DNA of 64,000 bases from Dasypus novemcinctus (GCF_030445035.2 NC_080698.1:5463501-5527500), one strand, 5' to 3'. Shown: positions 12,850 through 24,164, numbered from the stretch's first letter. Program-made: numbers and translations. The notes: generated from the letters alone by a model not told the origin.

Positions 12850-13680
12850 CGCCGCAGGACCTGTGGAAAGAATGGCGATGGCCTTGCCGCTTGGCAGGCA
12901 AAGTCAGGGGTGTGACTTCAGAGAGCCTCCTTTTGAGAGGAGGCCTGGCCGGCCAGTTGATTTGCCCTTCTTCCCGCCCGAGCCATGCATGACCCTTTCC
13001 CAGGCTCATTCGAGGGCCCTCCTGCCATTGGCTGACCTCTACAACCCTCCCATCCTCCTAGCCAATGGTAGGGGGGAACCTGACTGGGGGCGGGGCCACG
13101 GGGCTCCGGCTTGGGAGGACTCCAGTCCTGGGAAGGCAACGAGATCCGGAAACCTCCCTGTGCCTAGAAGGGCCGCGCCGTTAGGGTGGGCGCTCGCGCG
13201 AGCCGGTGACGTGTTTCCGTCTCCGTTTGGCTTCAAGGTGAGGGTCCCGGCGCTTTCGGTAAGGCGTGCGTAGAGCCTGGCTTGGGGCCTGGGGTGGGGA
13301 GTCTGGTCACGTTCCAGGAGAGCGGGGGGTACAGGCTCGGGATCGAAACCCTCCCCCGGCCGCCTGCTGCCAAGATCCGGGGCGGGAGCCCAAGAGGTCG
13401 TAGGGTCCGGACCGCCCCTCGCTAGTCTCTGCCCCTTTGTCTTGGGTCTTGTCCCCACCCCCGCGTAGCTCGCTAGGACCGGGCTGCTGGTGGTGACGGA
13501 ACTTCGTCATCCCCACCTCTGCACCTTGGGCTCGGTCCCGGAGAGCCGGCGGGCCTCAGGGAGAAGAATTGCCTCCCAGTCCCGGCCTTGCACAAGTAAT
13601 GGTGTGGAGGCTCTTCCCAGGCTCTGCAGCCTCCACAAGTCCAGACTCGTCACCAGTCCAGCCTCCGCTCTGTGAGTGAA
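12850..13680 (+). promoter_or_regulatory. ZNF660: CpG-rich promoter and candidate exon 1 of ZNF660
   Basis: GC- and CpG-rich against an AT-rich background, about 8 kb upstream of the ZNF660 coding exon and on the same strand as the cluster. I see an inverted CCAAT box (ATTGG, 13027-13031), a direct CCAAT (13062-13066), a GC box (GGGGGCGGGGC, 13086-13096), a CRE-like 'GTGACGTG' around 13206, and a near-consensus splice donor AAG|GTGAGG at 13237/13238. Assignment to ZNF660 is by position. A non-coding first exon ending at 13237 is inferred. Confidence 0.65.
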
Positions 13681-13770
13681 TAAAGTGGGACCTAGAGACG
13701 GGGACAGAATCTTGGTCAAAATAACCCATTCGTCCCTTTATTCATATAACAAATATTTATTGAGCACCAA

Positions 13771-14404
13771 CACAGTAGCGAAGCAGGCTAGTAAGATAAG
13801 GAATCAACAGACGGATCTGGAACCTGGCAGAGAGTCCATGTGGACATCAGTAACCCCCAATATGGCTGCTGGAAGACCCCCCCACCCCCAAGATTCTGCT
13901 CTCCAGGACAAAGACCTCTTCTGGAAGCAAGGAAAAGCCCTGGATATTCCCGAAGTACTTTATCATTGGGCCCGCACTGGAATTGATGGTGGGGTAATCA
14001 ATCAAAATAGCAAACAGCTGAACTCCTGCCTTGCCATTAACAAAGGGGTGGAATAATTAACAGCTCAAAAGCCAAATGGGGCCTGATCTAGGCTTGCTCT
14101 GCTCTCTTGCCTTTGGACCTGTTCCTGCCCTTTGTGCAGCGCTCTTGCCATTTTCCCTCTGCCATGTGGCCATGCAAGTAAAACCTGGGCCATTTATCAC
14201 CCATAACGGGGAATCATAGTCTGTAAATCACCCTTCTTTATCCCTTTTCACCCTCTTCCTCTCTTCCTGGGACCCCTGCTCTGTTATTTTCTCCCATTTC
14301 TCTTCCCTCCCTACCTTAATAAATTACTGGCCTAACTCACCCGGTGTGCTCTTGAAATTTATTTGTGCAGCATAGCGAAGAACCTAGATAAAATCCGGTA
14401 ACAA
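13771..14404 (+). mobile_element. Possible solitary LTR inserted in an old repeat tail
   Basis: The flanks 'TTATTGAGCACCAAC' (left) and 'GTACTAGGTCGTGGGGTTACAG' (right; partial) together resemble one continuous MIR/L2 tail, so about 630 bp appears inserted. The insert contains AATAAA near 14320, followed about 50 bp later by a T-rich segment and a terminal '..GGTAACA', reminiscent of an R/U5 layout. Clean TG...CA ends and a target duplication were not found. Confidence 0.4.
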
Positions 14405-14759
14405 TAGTGTACTAGGTCGTGGGGTTACAGCTCTACACAAGGCAGAGCTATACTCTGGTAAGGAAGGAACAAAACAAACTTGGAAAGTTAAAAGCAGAGC
14501 TGGGGAGATTTTGAGGCCTAGTAATGCTGAGAAATGGATACTCTGAAAAAAAAATTCTCCTTCTGGCTTGTCTTTGAAGTTTTACTTACAGTAGCCTCAG
14601 CAAAGTTTCCCTCTCACCACCTTTATGCACACTTTCTAAGGAAAATTGGGTTGCAGAAAACTTTACAGTTGGAATACGTTTGTAGTTAGAGGAGAATATC
14701 AAGACTTAGATATCAAGAGAACAGGTGAAAAGGAGCAGCTGCTGCTTAGTGATGGAAAC

Positions 14760-14860
14760 AGCATTTCCTTCAGACATGACTTGTCACTCACTGGCTATAT
14801 GATCTTGGGCAAGTCATTTAATTTCTGGGAGCTCATTTCCTCATCTTTAAAATGGCAGTT
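14760..14860 (+). repeat. MIR fragment hosting the SINE ladder
   Basis: Typical MIR core ('TGATCTTGGGCAAGTCATTTA', shortened; 'CTCATCTTTAAAATGGCAGT'). Its 3' half is displaced beyond 15973 by four SINE insertions. Confidence 0.65.
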
Positions 14861-15241
14861 GGGGCAAGCAGACTTGGCCCAGTGCTTAGAGCATCCGTCT
14901 ACCACATGGGAGGTCCGCAGTTCAAACCCCAGGCCTCCTTGACCCACGTGGAGCTGGCCCACGAGCAGTGCTGATGCACGTGAGGTTCCCTGCCATGAAG
15001 GAGTATCCCTGAGTAGGGGAGGCCTACGCGCAAGGAGTGTGTCCCGTAAGGTGAGGTGCCCAGCGCAAAAGGAAGTTCAGCTTGCCCAGGAATGGCGCCG
15101 CACACACGGAGAGCCAACACAACAAGATGACGCAACAGAAAGAGACAGATTCCCATGCCACTGACAACAACAGAAGCGGACAAAAAAGACGCAGCAAAAT
15201 AGAACAGACAACTGGGTGGGGGGGGGGAACTCTTAAAAAGG
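14860..15241 (+). mobile_element. DAS-III-type SINE, ladder member 1
   Basis: tRNA-like head ('TTGGCCCAGTGCTTAGAG', 'CAGTTCAAACCCC'). It retains the internal 'GATGACGCAACA' segment and also carries the 'GACGCAGCAAAATAG' 3' module, making it a transitional subfamily form. Flanked by AATGGCAGT-like repeats. Confidence 0.85.
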
Positions 15242-15251
15242 AAAAGGCAAT

Positions 15252-15571
15252 GGGGGAAGCAGATATGGCTCAAGTGATTGAACTCCCACCTACCACATGG
15301 GCGGTCCCAGCTTTGTTCCAAAGAACAAAGAAGATAAGCATGACAGCAAGCTGACTCAAGGGACTGGCACAAGAGACACAAGGAAAACAATGAGATAACA
15401 AAGCAGGGAGTAGAAGTGGCTCAAGCTATTAGGTGCCTCCCTCCCACATGGGAGGTCCTGGGAACAGGTTTGGTTCCCAGTGCCTCCTGAAAGGAAAACG
15501 AGCACACAACTAGCAGACACAGCAAGTGCAAACAATGAGGGGGTGTGGAGAAATAAATGAATAAATCTTTA
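15252..15571 (+). mobile_element. Dimeric DAS SINE, ladder member 2
   Basis: Heads at about 15253-15315 and 15408-15490, tail 'AAATAAATGAATAAATCTTT'. The first head's B-box region is degraded ('CCCAGCTTTGTTCC'). Confidence 0.75.
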
Positions 15572-15583
15572 GAATGGCAATGG

Positions 15584-15864
15584 GGAGGGAAGTGGCTGTG
15601 GCTCAATCATTAGGGCTCCCATCACCATATGGGAGTCCTTGATTCACGTCCCAGGGCCTCCTTGTGAAGGCAGTCTTGCCTGCACGCTATGGAGAGCTGC
15701 CAGCCTGCGAGCGCCCTGGAATGCCACCTGGCCCGCAAGTACTGTGGAGAGCTGACTCAGCAAAGTGACGCAACAAAAAGGGAGACAAGAAAAAACACAG
15801 AAGAACGCACAGTGAATGAACACAGAGCAGACAGCAAGCAAGCCGCAAGGAGGGAGGAATTAAG
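15584..15864 (+). mobile_element. DAS-III-like SINE, ladder member 3
   Basis: tRNA-like head ('TGTGGCTCAATCATTAGGG') with a shortened body retaining 'GACGCAACAAAAAG'. Preceded and followed by 'AATGGCAATGG'. Confidence 0.75.
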
Positions 15865-15876
15865 AAAAATGGCAAT

Positions 15877-15972
15877 GGGGAACAAATGTAGCTCAAGTGG
15901 TTGAGCACCTGCTTCCCACATACAAGGTCCCAGGTTTGATCCCCGGAACCTCCTAAAAAATTTTTTAAATAT
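15877..15972 (+). mobile_element. DAS-I-type SINE, ladder member 4
   Basis: Short monomer with 'TAGCTCAAGTGGTTGAG' and 'GGTTTGATCC'. It is followed by 'AAAAATGGCAGTG', where the pre-insertion sequence resumes. Confidence 0.8.
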
Positions 15973-16389
15973 TAAAAATGGCAGTGAATGGCATCCTTAC
16001 TGCCTAGGGTTCTATGGGAAGGGAAGTTGCCTAGAGGATGGCAAATAACTCTTGAATGTCCACTTGGAGTTGAGTTCTCAGAGGGCTCAATCATTTCCTT
16101 TTGCCATAGTAGAAACTTCCCCACCAAACCCATGGAGATCAGGCAAGATCTGTGCTGGGGAGAGCCTTTTGGAGTGAGGCTGTGGTGCACAGGAGTGAGG
16201 GTGAATCATTCCCTTCTCATGGGCAGGTGAGACCTATACTGTGAAGGTAATCTAGGGACAGGAACCCTGCTTGCCAGAGGATATGGGGGCCAGGGCTGAA
16301 AGAGAATATTTCTGCATGGCTATTTATTGATCAGCAGAGAAGGGAGGAGGTGGCTTCTGGACCTTAAGGAGTAGAATTTTGGGGTGGGA

Positions 16390-16540
16390 GGAAGAGCGAT
16401 GTAGTAAAACTCAAGTTTCGGTGTCAGGAGACTTGGGCTTGAGTCCCAATTCTGCCTCCAAGTCCCAGTTTTCCTCGCCTCTAAATCTGGATATAAGACT
16501 AGGTGGTGTGAGAGGTCCCTTTCAGGTCTGATATTCTGAG
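16390..16540 (+). repeat. MIR-like fragment
   Basis: Diverged core ('CTTGAGTCCCAATTCTGCC', 'CTCGCCTCTAAATCTGG'). Only the central part is recognisable. Confidence 0.45.
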
Positions 16541-17580
16541 TATCTCTGAGAAGTGGGATTCTTAGGGAATTTAGACCCTTGGATGGCCCTGTCTAAAGAG
16601 AATTGCTAAGATGACACATAACCTTTATGATAAACAGACAATACGAAGCACAAAAAGATCAACAGGTAGAGAAGGGACAGTGATGTTAAGGTGTAATATA
16701 GGTCCCCTTTCACCATCCCCATGTGCACTCCAGATATTAGTATCTGAGCTTGTCGAATTCAGCATTCCAAATCAAGCCTTTACAGAGCACTCTCTGTGCC
16801 AGGCACTGTGGGGTGAACAAGAGACTATAATGGTCCTGTTTTCTGGGGGCTTCCAGCTTAATGTTTACAGGTGAGGAGGAAGGACACAGCTGCACACAAA
16901 TAACTTTAGTATATAAGACGCTCTATTACAGAAATTTTGTAGTGGCTTTTGGAAGTACAGAAGTTTTTATATGCTCAGATCTATCAATTTTTCTATTATG
17001 CTCTCAGCCTTTGTTTTTTCTTAAGAGTTTAGGCCTTTCTCTCCCTGAGATCAAGTAGTCCCCTGATATTTTCTTCTAGGGTTTTTCTTTTCTCCCCCGG
17101 TTTCACACCTCTGTCTCTGGAATTTGTTTTCAGTATTGCCTCTTATTCCTTACTCTACTGCAGCTAATCAGTAACCATGGACCACATGAACATGGCTCAA
17201 AGGAACCTGAACCTGCAGGAAATGATGGTGGATTAAAGAAACACGGCCTCTCTGGGTAAAGCCTCTCCTTCTCTTTCTTTGGGAATAGGACTCTGCCCTT
17301 TGTGGTTTCCTCAGGCTCAAATGGGTGGTGGGCCTGGAAGCAGAAGACTCTGCTCTCAGGCATTTGCAGGTCAAGGATCTGTGGGCCTTACTGGACCTCA
17401 TCTATTCCCCAGCCATCTGACAGTGTGCTTATGCACAGTTGCCCGGATACCCCTAGTGTCCTGCTGGTCCCATGGTCTGACCTCTTGAGCCAAGACACCA
17501 CCTCCCTAGTGCCTGGGAATTCTTCCAAGATTTCTAGGGAATTTCCCGTCCATTTGGGCAGAGGGCCAACAATTTGGTTT
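16540..17580. other. ZNF660 intron segment, no clear feature
   Basis: Mostly unassigned sequence. 16765-16870 contains 'CTCTGTGCCAGGCACTGTG', an L2/MIR-like tail motif. I found no exon-like frame with a recognisable domain. Confidence 0.3.
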
Positions 17581-17921
17581 CTTTTTTTTAAGATTTTATT
17601 TATCCCCTCCCCCCCACTGCCCTGTTTTTGCACTTGCTGTCTGCTCTCTGTGACCATTCGCTGTGTGCTCTGTCTGTTTATCTTCTCTTTAGGAGGCACT
17701 GGGAGCCGATCCTGGGACCTCTGATGTGGGGGAGAGGCACTCAATCACTTGAGCCACCTCAGCTCCCTGGTTGGGTGTGTCTCATTGTCTCTCCTCTTTG
17801 TCTCTTGTTGTGCTAGCTTGCTGTGCGGGCCAGCTCGCCTTCACCAGGAGGCCCCAGGAAACAAACCTGGGACCTTCCATATGCTAGACGGGAGCCCAGG
17901 TGCTTGAGCCACATCCACTTC
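17581..17921 (-). mobile_element. Dimeric DAS SINE (antisense), intact reference copy
   Basis: Antisense tail, first head around 17700-17765, second head around 17850-17921 ending in a 'CCACTTCCC' segment. Flanks 'ACAATTTGGTTT' (left) and 'ACAGTTTGTTT' (right) look like a slightly decayed target duplication. It is useful as a guide to the two-headed architecture. Confidence 0.85.
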
Positions 17922-17939
17922 CCACAGTTTGTTTGAGCA

Positions 17940-19974
17940 AACTCTCCTTAAACTAGCCCTCCCTCTTCTCTGACAAATCTCACACTCACTTCTCGTCCCC
18001 TAGAACCACCAGGCACCTTCCTCATAACCCCTCCCAGGGCATTTCCCTTTCTCCCTGTCCCTTTACTCACATTCCTATCTCAGTAAGATATTCATTTTAT
18101 GACTTCCTCTGTCCCCTCTGTCTTTTCATTCTAAGCTGGCATTCCTGGCATATTCCACCCTTGTCTGGCCTGTTTTCCCAAGTCTCCATTTTCCTTAATG
18201 ATGCTACCACTATATCCAGTCTTGGATCTGATGACTGTGTATCACACTCTGTATCTAGCCTGATATCTGAATGCTTTCCTATGACTAGCTAGATTTTGTT
18301 ATTCTATGTTAACTAGATCTTGCTATCTCATTCATGTCTCCATTCATTCAACAAGCATTTATTGGGCAACCTACAAAGTGCTAAGCCCTATAATGGTCAC
18401 CCATACTGCATTCCTGAAGTTGTCTCCCAACTTATTTCCCTTTCTACATTCCTTTTTTCTCCTCTCATCCATCTAGTCTGATCTTCCTAAAGCATTCTTT
18501 CCCTAATTTCTGTTTTGGGTAGGGTAATAGAAATGTATTTTCAAAACTGGGGTACTTTTGTGAATTAAGAAGTACGTTATTGATAGTGATGCTAGATAGA
18601 ATAGTAGAGAGAAACCAGCACCATTCTGGGAAAACCAGGAGATACTATCACCCTGTTCCTAGGTGACATCTCTTAGATTCTTTCTTTTTCATTTCTCTTA
18701 CTAACTCCCCCAGGATACCCCAAATGCCTCTCTTCTCTGTTCTTCACTTCATGAAGCTGAGAAAAACATAAATATATTGAAAGGAAGGAAGTATGGGGAC
18801 GGGGGGGAAATGAATGGCAGTGCTTGAAAAACCATATTCTTGAAAGTGAGAAAGAGAAGGAAAGTAACAAAAGAGGAATAGCAAGGTGGAAAAGAGAAAG
18901 TAGAGCAGAGAAAGATAATTAAAGGTAGATTTCACTCTTCTGTTCAGAACTTGTTTTTCCTTGACCATCAAATTATATCCATGTTTTTTGTCTTGTGATA
19001 GCCAACCTTCATAATTTGATTCACTCCATGCAACTTGAGTCTTTTGTTGTTTCATCTGTTCATTCAACAGAAAATAATTATGAGTGCATCTCCTTCTATG
19101 TACTAGGAATACAGTGGACAAGAAAATAGACCAAAACCCCTGCCCTCATGAATCTTACATTATAGTGTAATTTCCCACTTGTTTCTGAGTACAACAACCT
19201 GGTACTACTTTCTCTTTGAGAAAACAATTTCTGCTTATCTTCTAGGGCTCAGTCTAAGTTCAGCCCTTTTAAGAATCTTCCCCCAAGCATTCCAAGACTC
19301 AGTAATTGCTCCCTCGGCCCCCTTCATTTCCTAAATAAAGGGGTACTTTGTAGTTTTCTCTCATTGCTTTGCTATTCTACTCAGTTGTAAACTTCTTGAA
19401 GTTATGGTTGATAAATTTCACACCTTAAAAAAATTTTCCTCAAGAGAAAAACAAAAGAAAATTTTCCCCACATCAGACATGAATAGTGATAGGTATGTGG
19501 TAGGGTGCTCAATAATTATATTAGTTTAAGAAATGTATGAAAGAAAGAAAAAGTTTCACAGAAGATTAGCAATGGAAAAGAAAATCAGAAAGAACCATCA
19601 ACTTACAGAGAGAACCCTGGAGGTGAGAACCTCTCTGTTCTGTGGTCTCCTGGCTTCACACCGATTCTCCTCCACCAGCTTCATCCTGTTAGTGTATGAA
19701 AGGTAGCAGCAGCTGGAGGTGTGTGTGCACTCAGAATCTGGGCGGGAATCCAGTCTCCCACATGACTCTCTCTTCCTAATCTTCATATCTTGGGCATGAG
19801 CCTCTATGTGTGTGTGTTTGCATATGTGTATGGCATCAGTGGCACCTGGACTTACGAGATGACCCTCACCTCCTCTTTCCCCATCTCAGTTCTCTTTTTA
19901 CTGGTCTTGAGCATTGAGCATGTCCCTTCTTCAGTGAGTGTGACTCAGTTTATCAGAAAGCTGTGAGACATCGG
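17940..19974. other. ZNF660 intron segment with decayed L2/MIR-like pieces
   Basis: C/T-rich text at 17940-18480 and the motifs 'CATTCATTCAACAAGCATTT' (about 18342) and 'CATTCAACAGAAAATAATTA' (about 19060) suggest old L2/MIR3 tails. The remainder shows no gene or young repeat. No DAS SINE occurs between 17921 and 23761. Confidence 0.35.
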
Positions 19975-20400
19975 AAACTGGCCAAACTTTTGAAAAGCAA
20001 AATTGCAAAATAATTTCATTCCTTCTGACCCGATAACCCACTCATGAAACTTTTATCTTGGTTTAAATAGGAAGAAAATGTTGTATGTTAAAGTGATCGT
20101 GACATCATTATTGATAGTGGTTAAACCTTGGGGAACACTAGCAATATGGTAAGTAAATTAAAATGACTCCAGACGGAGGTGTTTTGTGTTGCCCTAAAAT
20201 GATCATATGAAGATTAAATAGCAATGTGGACAAATATGAAAAGTCAAGTGAAAGAAGCAGGATACAAAATTATATCCACAGCATGTTTATAACTGTAACA
20301 ATATGCATGTGGACAAGTCTGAAAAGGAACATAGTAAAAGTAAAGGTAGTCATATCTTAGTATCATGCAGTTGTCATTCAGTTTTCTTTTACAGCTCAAA
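19975..20400 (+). repeat. Old LINE-1-like 3' tail
   Basis: Segments such as 'CCGATAACCCACTCATG' and a 'TTATTGATAGTGGTTAAA' block resemble the 3' end of LINE-1 ORF2. Highly diverged; family not assigned. Confidence 0.4.
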
Positions 20401-21356
20401 CCCCTCCAGATTTGAGATCTGCTAGAGTTACCTATATGTCAAACCTTGGTTCATGTCAAATCTTGGTTTCATGTATTAGCACTTCTTGGTCATGCTGTCC
20501 CCTATACTCACCGTTTTACCATCTTAGATACTTTACTATTATATAATGTAAGGTCCTCCCAGAGTTTCCCTGCCTTGCTTTAACTAGCCCTCCTCCCCAT
20601 TTAAGCCTCTGACACTCACCCAGTAGATTTGGTTTATCAGAGTGATAGCTTGGTGAAAAGCAAACAGACTAAACTAGCACATAGGCTAGATCTAGCTACA
20701 GACCAGCCTCTACAGAATAGGCTACAATGCAACTAGGATCCAATATTGAAAGAGTTGGGTTACCCCTTGTCAAGACAGGACACTTAAGTATAGGGATATA
20801 GACCTTGATTTAGAGTAAAAGATGACATTTTAGTCACATCCTAAGACAGGATCCCTGAAGCTATTCTATAAAACAGTTCTTGAACACATAGCTTGTGCCA
20901 GCCATTATATCATTAGTACTAGGGGAATATGTCAGCATGGACTTAAAGCCAAATTGAGCTTCAGATCAGTCATTCGAGCCACTGATATAAGGATCTTTCA
21001 GCTCGCTTTTGCTAGAGAGCAGGTTATTGTTGAGTTTGCCATTTGGAGTTAGATGGTGTTAGTTCTGGGGGTGGAGGATATTGCAGGAGGAAACCGGGGT
21101 GGATTTTATACTCTTCATTGCTCATTTGGACGCTGGGCCTGTTGGGCTCCTCTTAGCCCCTTGCTTTCCATTAGCCTTCATTTTGACGTCTCTGCCTATG
21201 TGTTCTCTCATTTCTGTCACCTTTTCTTTGATCAGTTCCTCCTGCCTTTGAACATTTACCCACCGTGTTGTCTACCACATCTTGTTGTCCTTGGATAGTT
21301 CTCCTCCTTCTAGTACAGAGAATGGTGACATGTGCAATTTCTGTTTCTCATGTCAG

Positions 21357-21533
21357 ATGGTGAAATGGGAACTGAGGAGGTGTTGATTCCAAAGCATCAT
21401 TCCTGAAAAATCAGAATCTCATTTTACTTTCAAGAGGACTCCACACAGGTGTTGCCAAGGAACTCAAAATTTAAAAACCCTCTGAAGGGAAAGAAGATTA
21501 GAAAGGCCACTGGGATGCTCCAAGCAGGAGAAA
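21357..21533 (+). promoter_or_regulatory. ZNF660: ZNF660 5' UTR on the coding exon, with overlapping upstream ORF
   Basis: A candidate splice acceptor (TCATGTCAG) ends at 21356, so the coding exon probably begins about 21357. An upstream ATG at 21515 opens a 16-codon frame that ends at 21565, overlapping the ZNF660 start (21534) in a different frame. Such an arrangement usually lowers translation of the main frame. Confidence 0.5.
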
Positions 21534-22517
21534 ATGAGGAGAAAGATAAGAAACTTCAAACATAAGGCAGTTCAAGACAATAAAACACTCCCAGAAGTGA
21601 GTGACCAGGAATGTGAAAAAGATTCTTGTTCTACAAGAAATGAGAGAATTCAGGCTGAAAAGAAACAGTATGTCTGTAATGAGTGTGGGAAAGCCTTTAG
21701 TCAGAGTGCAAACCTTACAGTACATGAGAGAATCCACACAGGAGAGAAACCCTATAAGTGCAGGGAGTGTGGCAAAGCCTTCAGTCATAGCTCCAACCTT
21801 GTTGTTCATCGGAGAATCCACACTGGACTGAAGCCCTACGAGTGCAGTGAATGTGGGAAATCTTTCAGTGGTAAGTCACACCTCATTCGACACCAGGGAA
21901 TCCACAGTGGGGAGAAAATTTATGAATGTAAAGAGTGTGGGAAAGCCTTTAGTAGGAGTTCAGGTCTTATTTCACATCACAGAGTCCACACTGGGGAAAA
22001 GCCCTACACTTGTATTGATTGTGGGAAAGCCTTTAGCCGTAGTTCAAACCTTACTCAACACCAGAGAATGCACAGAGGAAAGAAAGTTTACAAATGTAAA
22101 GAGTGTGGGAAAACATGTGGTTCTAATACAAAGATTATGGACCATCAGAGAATTCACACTGGAGAGAAGCCTTATGAATGTGAAGAGTGTGGAAAGGCTT
22201 TCATTTTGAGGAAGATGCTTAATGAACATCGAAGACTTCATCGTAGAGAGAAAGCTTACAAGTGTAATGACTGTGGAAAAGCTTTTACTTCTAATCGAAA
22301 CCTTACTGATCACCAGAGAGTTCACACTGGAGAGAAACCCTATGAATGTAATGAATGTGGGAAAACCTTCAGGCAGACTTCTCAAGTTATTCTACATTTG
22401 AGAATCCACACTAAGGAGAAGCCCTATAAATGTACTGAGTGTGGGAAAGCCTATCGTTACAGCTCACAGCTTATTCAACACCAGAGAAAACATAATGAGG
22501 AGAAAGAAGCCTCATAA
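21534..22517 (+). CDS. ZNF660: ZNF660, ten C2H2 zinc fingers, single coding exon
   Basis: Complete 327-codon frame (ATG 21534, stop ends 22517). A basic/charged N-terminus starting [11 protein letters not shown] precedes ten C2H2 fingers from about 21669, with no SCAN or KRAB in the frame. The start peptide, the unusual finger 6 and the C-terminal HNEEK segment match human ZNF660 (about 331 residues by recall). Finger 6 has Cys in place of the conserved Phe (CGKTCGSN), while its Cys2His2 ligands are kept. Linkers after fingers 5, 7 and 9 are non-canonical (HRGKK, HRREK, HTKEK). The start has A at -3, and the codon choice agrees with the human N-terminus. It is a nuclear DNA-binding protein whose targets cannot be read from sequence alone. 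Confidence 0.93.
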   Translation: MRRKIRNFKHKAVQDNKTLPEVSDQECEKDSCSTRNERIQAEKKQYVCNECGKAFSQSANLTVHERIHTGEKPYKCRECGKAFSHSSNLVVHRRIHTGLKPYECSECGKSFSGKSHLIRHQGIHSGEKIYECKECGKAFSRSSGLISHHRVHTGEKPYTCIDCGKAFSRSSNLTQHQRMHRGKKVYKCKECGKTCGSNTKIMDHQRIHTGEKPYECEECGKAFILRKMLNEHRRLHRREKAYKCNDCGKAFTSNRNLTDHQRVHTGEKPYECNECGKTFRQTSQVILHLRIHTKEKPYKCTECGKAYRYSSQLIQHQRKHNEEKEAS

Positions 22518-22659
22518 ACAATATGTATTGTTGGCAGTAAGGTTAATTGCTACTTTCTGAAAAGGAATTTGTTAGAATATCAACCTTAAATCTTCTAAGA
22601 CTCCATATAAGAAAGTAGGCGAAAGATTATTAGAAGGGACATTCATGTCAACATACATA

Positions 22660-23010
22660 ATTGAGAAAAGGAAGCTAGGTATTCAACAGTACAGAGGTTA
22701 AACGAATGAAGGTCTATCCATATGATGGTTTTGCAGCCATTATAAAGATTTTTAAAGAATATTTAATGCCATGGGTGAAATGGAATATAAAGAAAAAGCA
22801 AGGAAATATGATTCAAATTTTAAAAAATATATACATAGGAAAAAATGGGAAGGAAATAAACCAAACCAAAATGTTAACATTGATAATCTTTGGGTGATAG
22901 GATTGTAGGTGATTTCTATTTTCTTTTTTATATTTTTTTATGTTTTCTAGATTTTGTACAAGAATGAATTACTTTTATATTCAGGAAAAAAAGTACAGTA
23001 TTTTTTCAGA
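22660..23010 (+). repeat. Old LINE-1-like 3' tail downstream of ZNF660
   Basis: Contains 'TGCAGCCATTATAAAGATTTT' (shortened), 'AAAATGTTAACATTGATAATC' (shortened) and 'TGGGTGATAGGATTGTAGGTG', typical of an old LINE 3' end. It may lie in the ZNF660 3' UTR. Candidate AATAAA signals follow at about 23165 and 23330. Confidence 0.5.
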
Positions 23011-23079
23011 ACAATGAGCAAATGCTCATTTTCATTCAAAAGTGTTATGAAGGGGACTAAAATATACTCTCGAAATCTT

Positions 23080-23700
23080 GGGATTGTACCCTAATGCTGG
23101 CACTTGGTAGCGGTGAAATCATGGGCAAGTCACTTCCCTTTAGAGACTGTTTTCTGTTTAGTAAAATAATAAATAATAAACCCAGATCCTTTATATTTTA
23201 GTCATTTTGAGATAAGATGATTTTATACAGTTGTCAAAAAAGTGTATAATCCACATACTTAAATTGCTGTTGTGTTGTTAAAAGAATACCACAAGCATAC
23301 TAAATCTTTTCCACAGTTCGTAAGGATCAGCAAATAAAAGAATCACCTAGGCTCCATCTTTTCGCTATATATCTAGAAAATCAGAAAAAAAAATGTGCTC
23401 TTAAGAAATTGAAACAATGTCAGGTTCAAAAACTTTAAAGAAATATAGTTACCATAATATAAAACTAGCAGAAGATTATGCCTTCACATGCATCTTAGTG
23501 GCTAAAATGACAGATACATCTGTGTTCTAATCCCAGATATGCCACTTACTATCTTCTTAATTTTGGACAGGTCAGTTAACTGCTCTGAGCCTTATACTTA
23601 CCTGTACAAAGGGAATAACTACCTACCTCACGGGATTGCTGTGAGGATTAAATGAAGTAACACATGTAATAGAGAACAAGCCTGGCATATGGTAAGTAAG
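23080..23700 (+). repeat. Two MIR-like fragments
   Basis: 23080-23170 carries 'CATGGGCAAGTCACTTCC'. 23497-23690 is a better MIR with 'ATATGCCACTTACTATC', 'CTACCTCACGGGATTGC' and 'GAGGATTAAATGA' blocks. Both are on the + strand. Confidence 0.6.
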
Positions 23701-23760
23701 AATAGGACATTGGAGCCGTGTTTCTAAGCCCTTAAAGAGAGTAATTCAAGAGGTTTTACC

Positions 23761-24156
23761 AGGAAGTGGATGTGGCTCAACTGATAGAGTGTCCACTTAC
23801 CACGAAGGAGGTCTAGGGTTCACACCCAGGGCCTCCTGATGCTTGTGATAAGCTGGCTCACGTGCAGTGCTGATGCGCGCAAGTAGCGCTGTGCCACGTA
23901 GAGGTGTCCCACACGTAGGGGAGCCCCATGCACAATGAGTGCTCCCCTTAAGGAGAGCTGCCCAGTGGGGAAAAAAACGCAGCCTGCCAAGGAGTGGTGC
24001 TGCGCACACAGCTGACACAGCAAGATGATGCAACAAAAGACACACTTTCCCAGTGCCACTGACAAGAATACAAGCGGACACAGAAGAACACACAGTGAAT
24101 GGACATAGAGCAGACAGTGGGGAGGGGGGGAAGAGAAAAAATCTTTAAAAAAAAAA
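23761..24156 (+). mobile_element. DAS-III-type SINE
   Basis: Complete head, body and tail, flanked by GTTTTACC at 23753-23760 and 24157-24164 (8-bp direct repeat). Confidence 0.85.
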
Positions 24157-24164
24157 GTTTTACC

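Noticed and set aside
12542-13273. A 243-codon frame running from about 12542 to 13273
   Set aside because: It starts in L2 repeat text and ends in the CpG-rich promoter. There is no domain, no splice context and no match I recognise.
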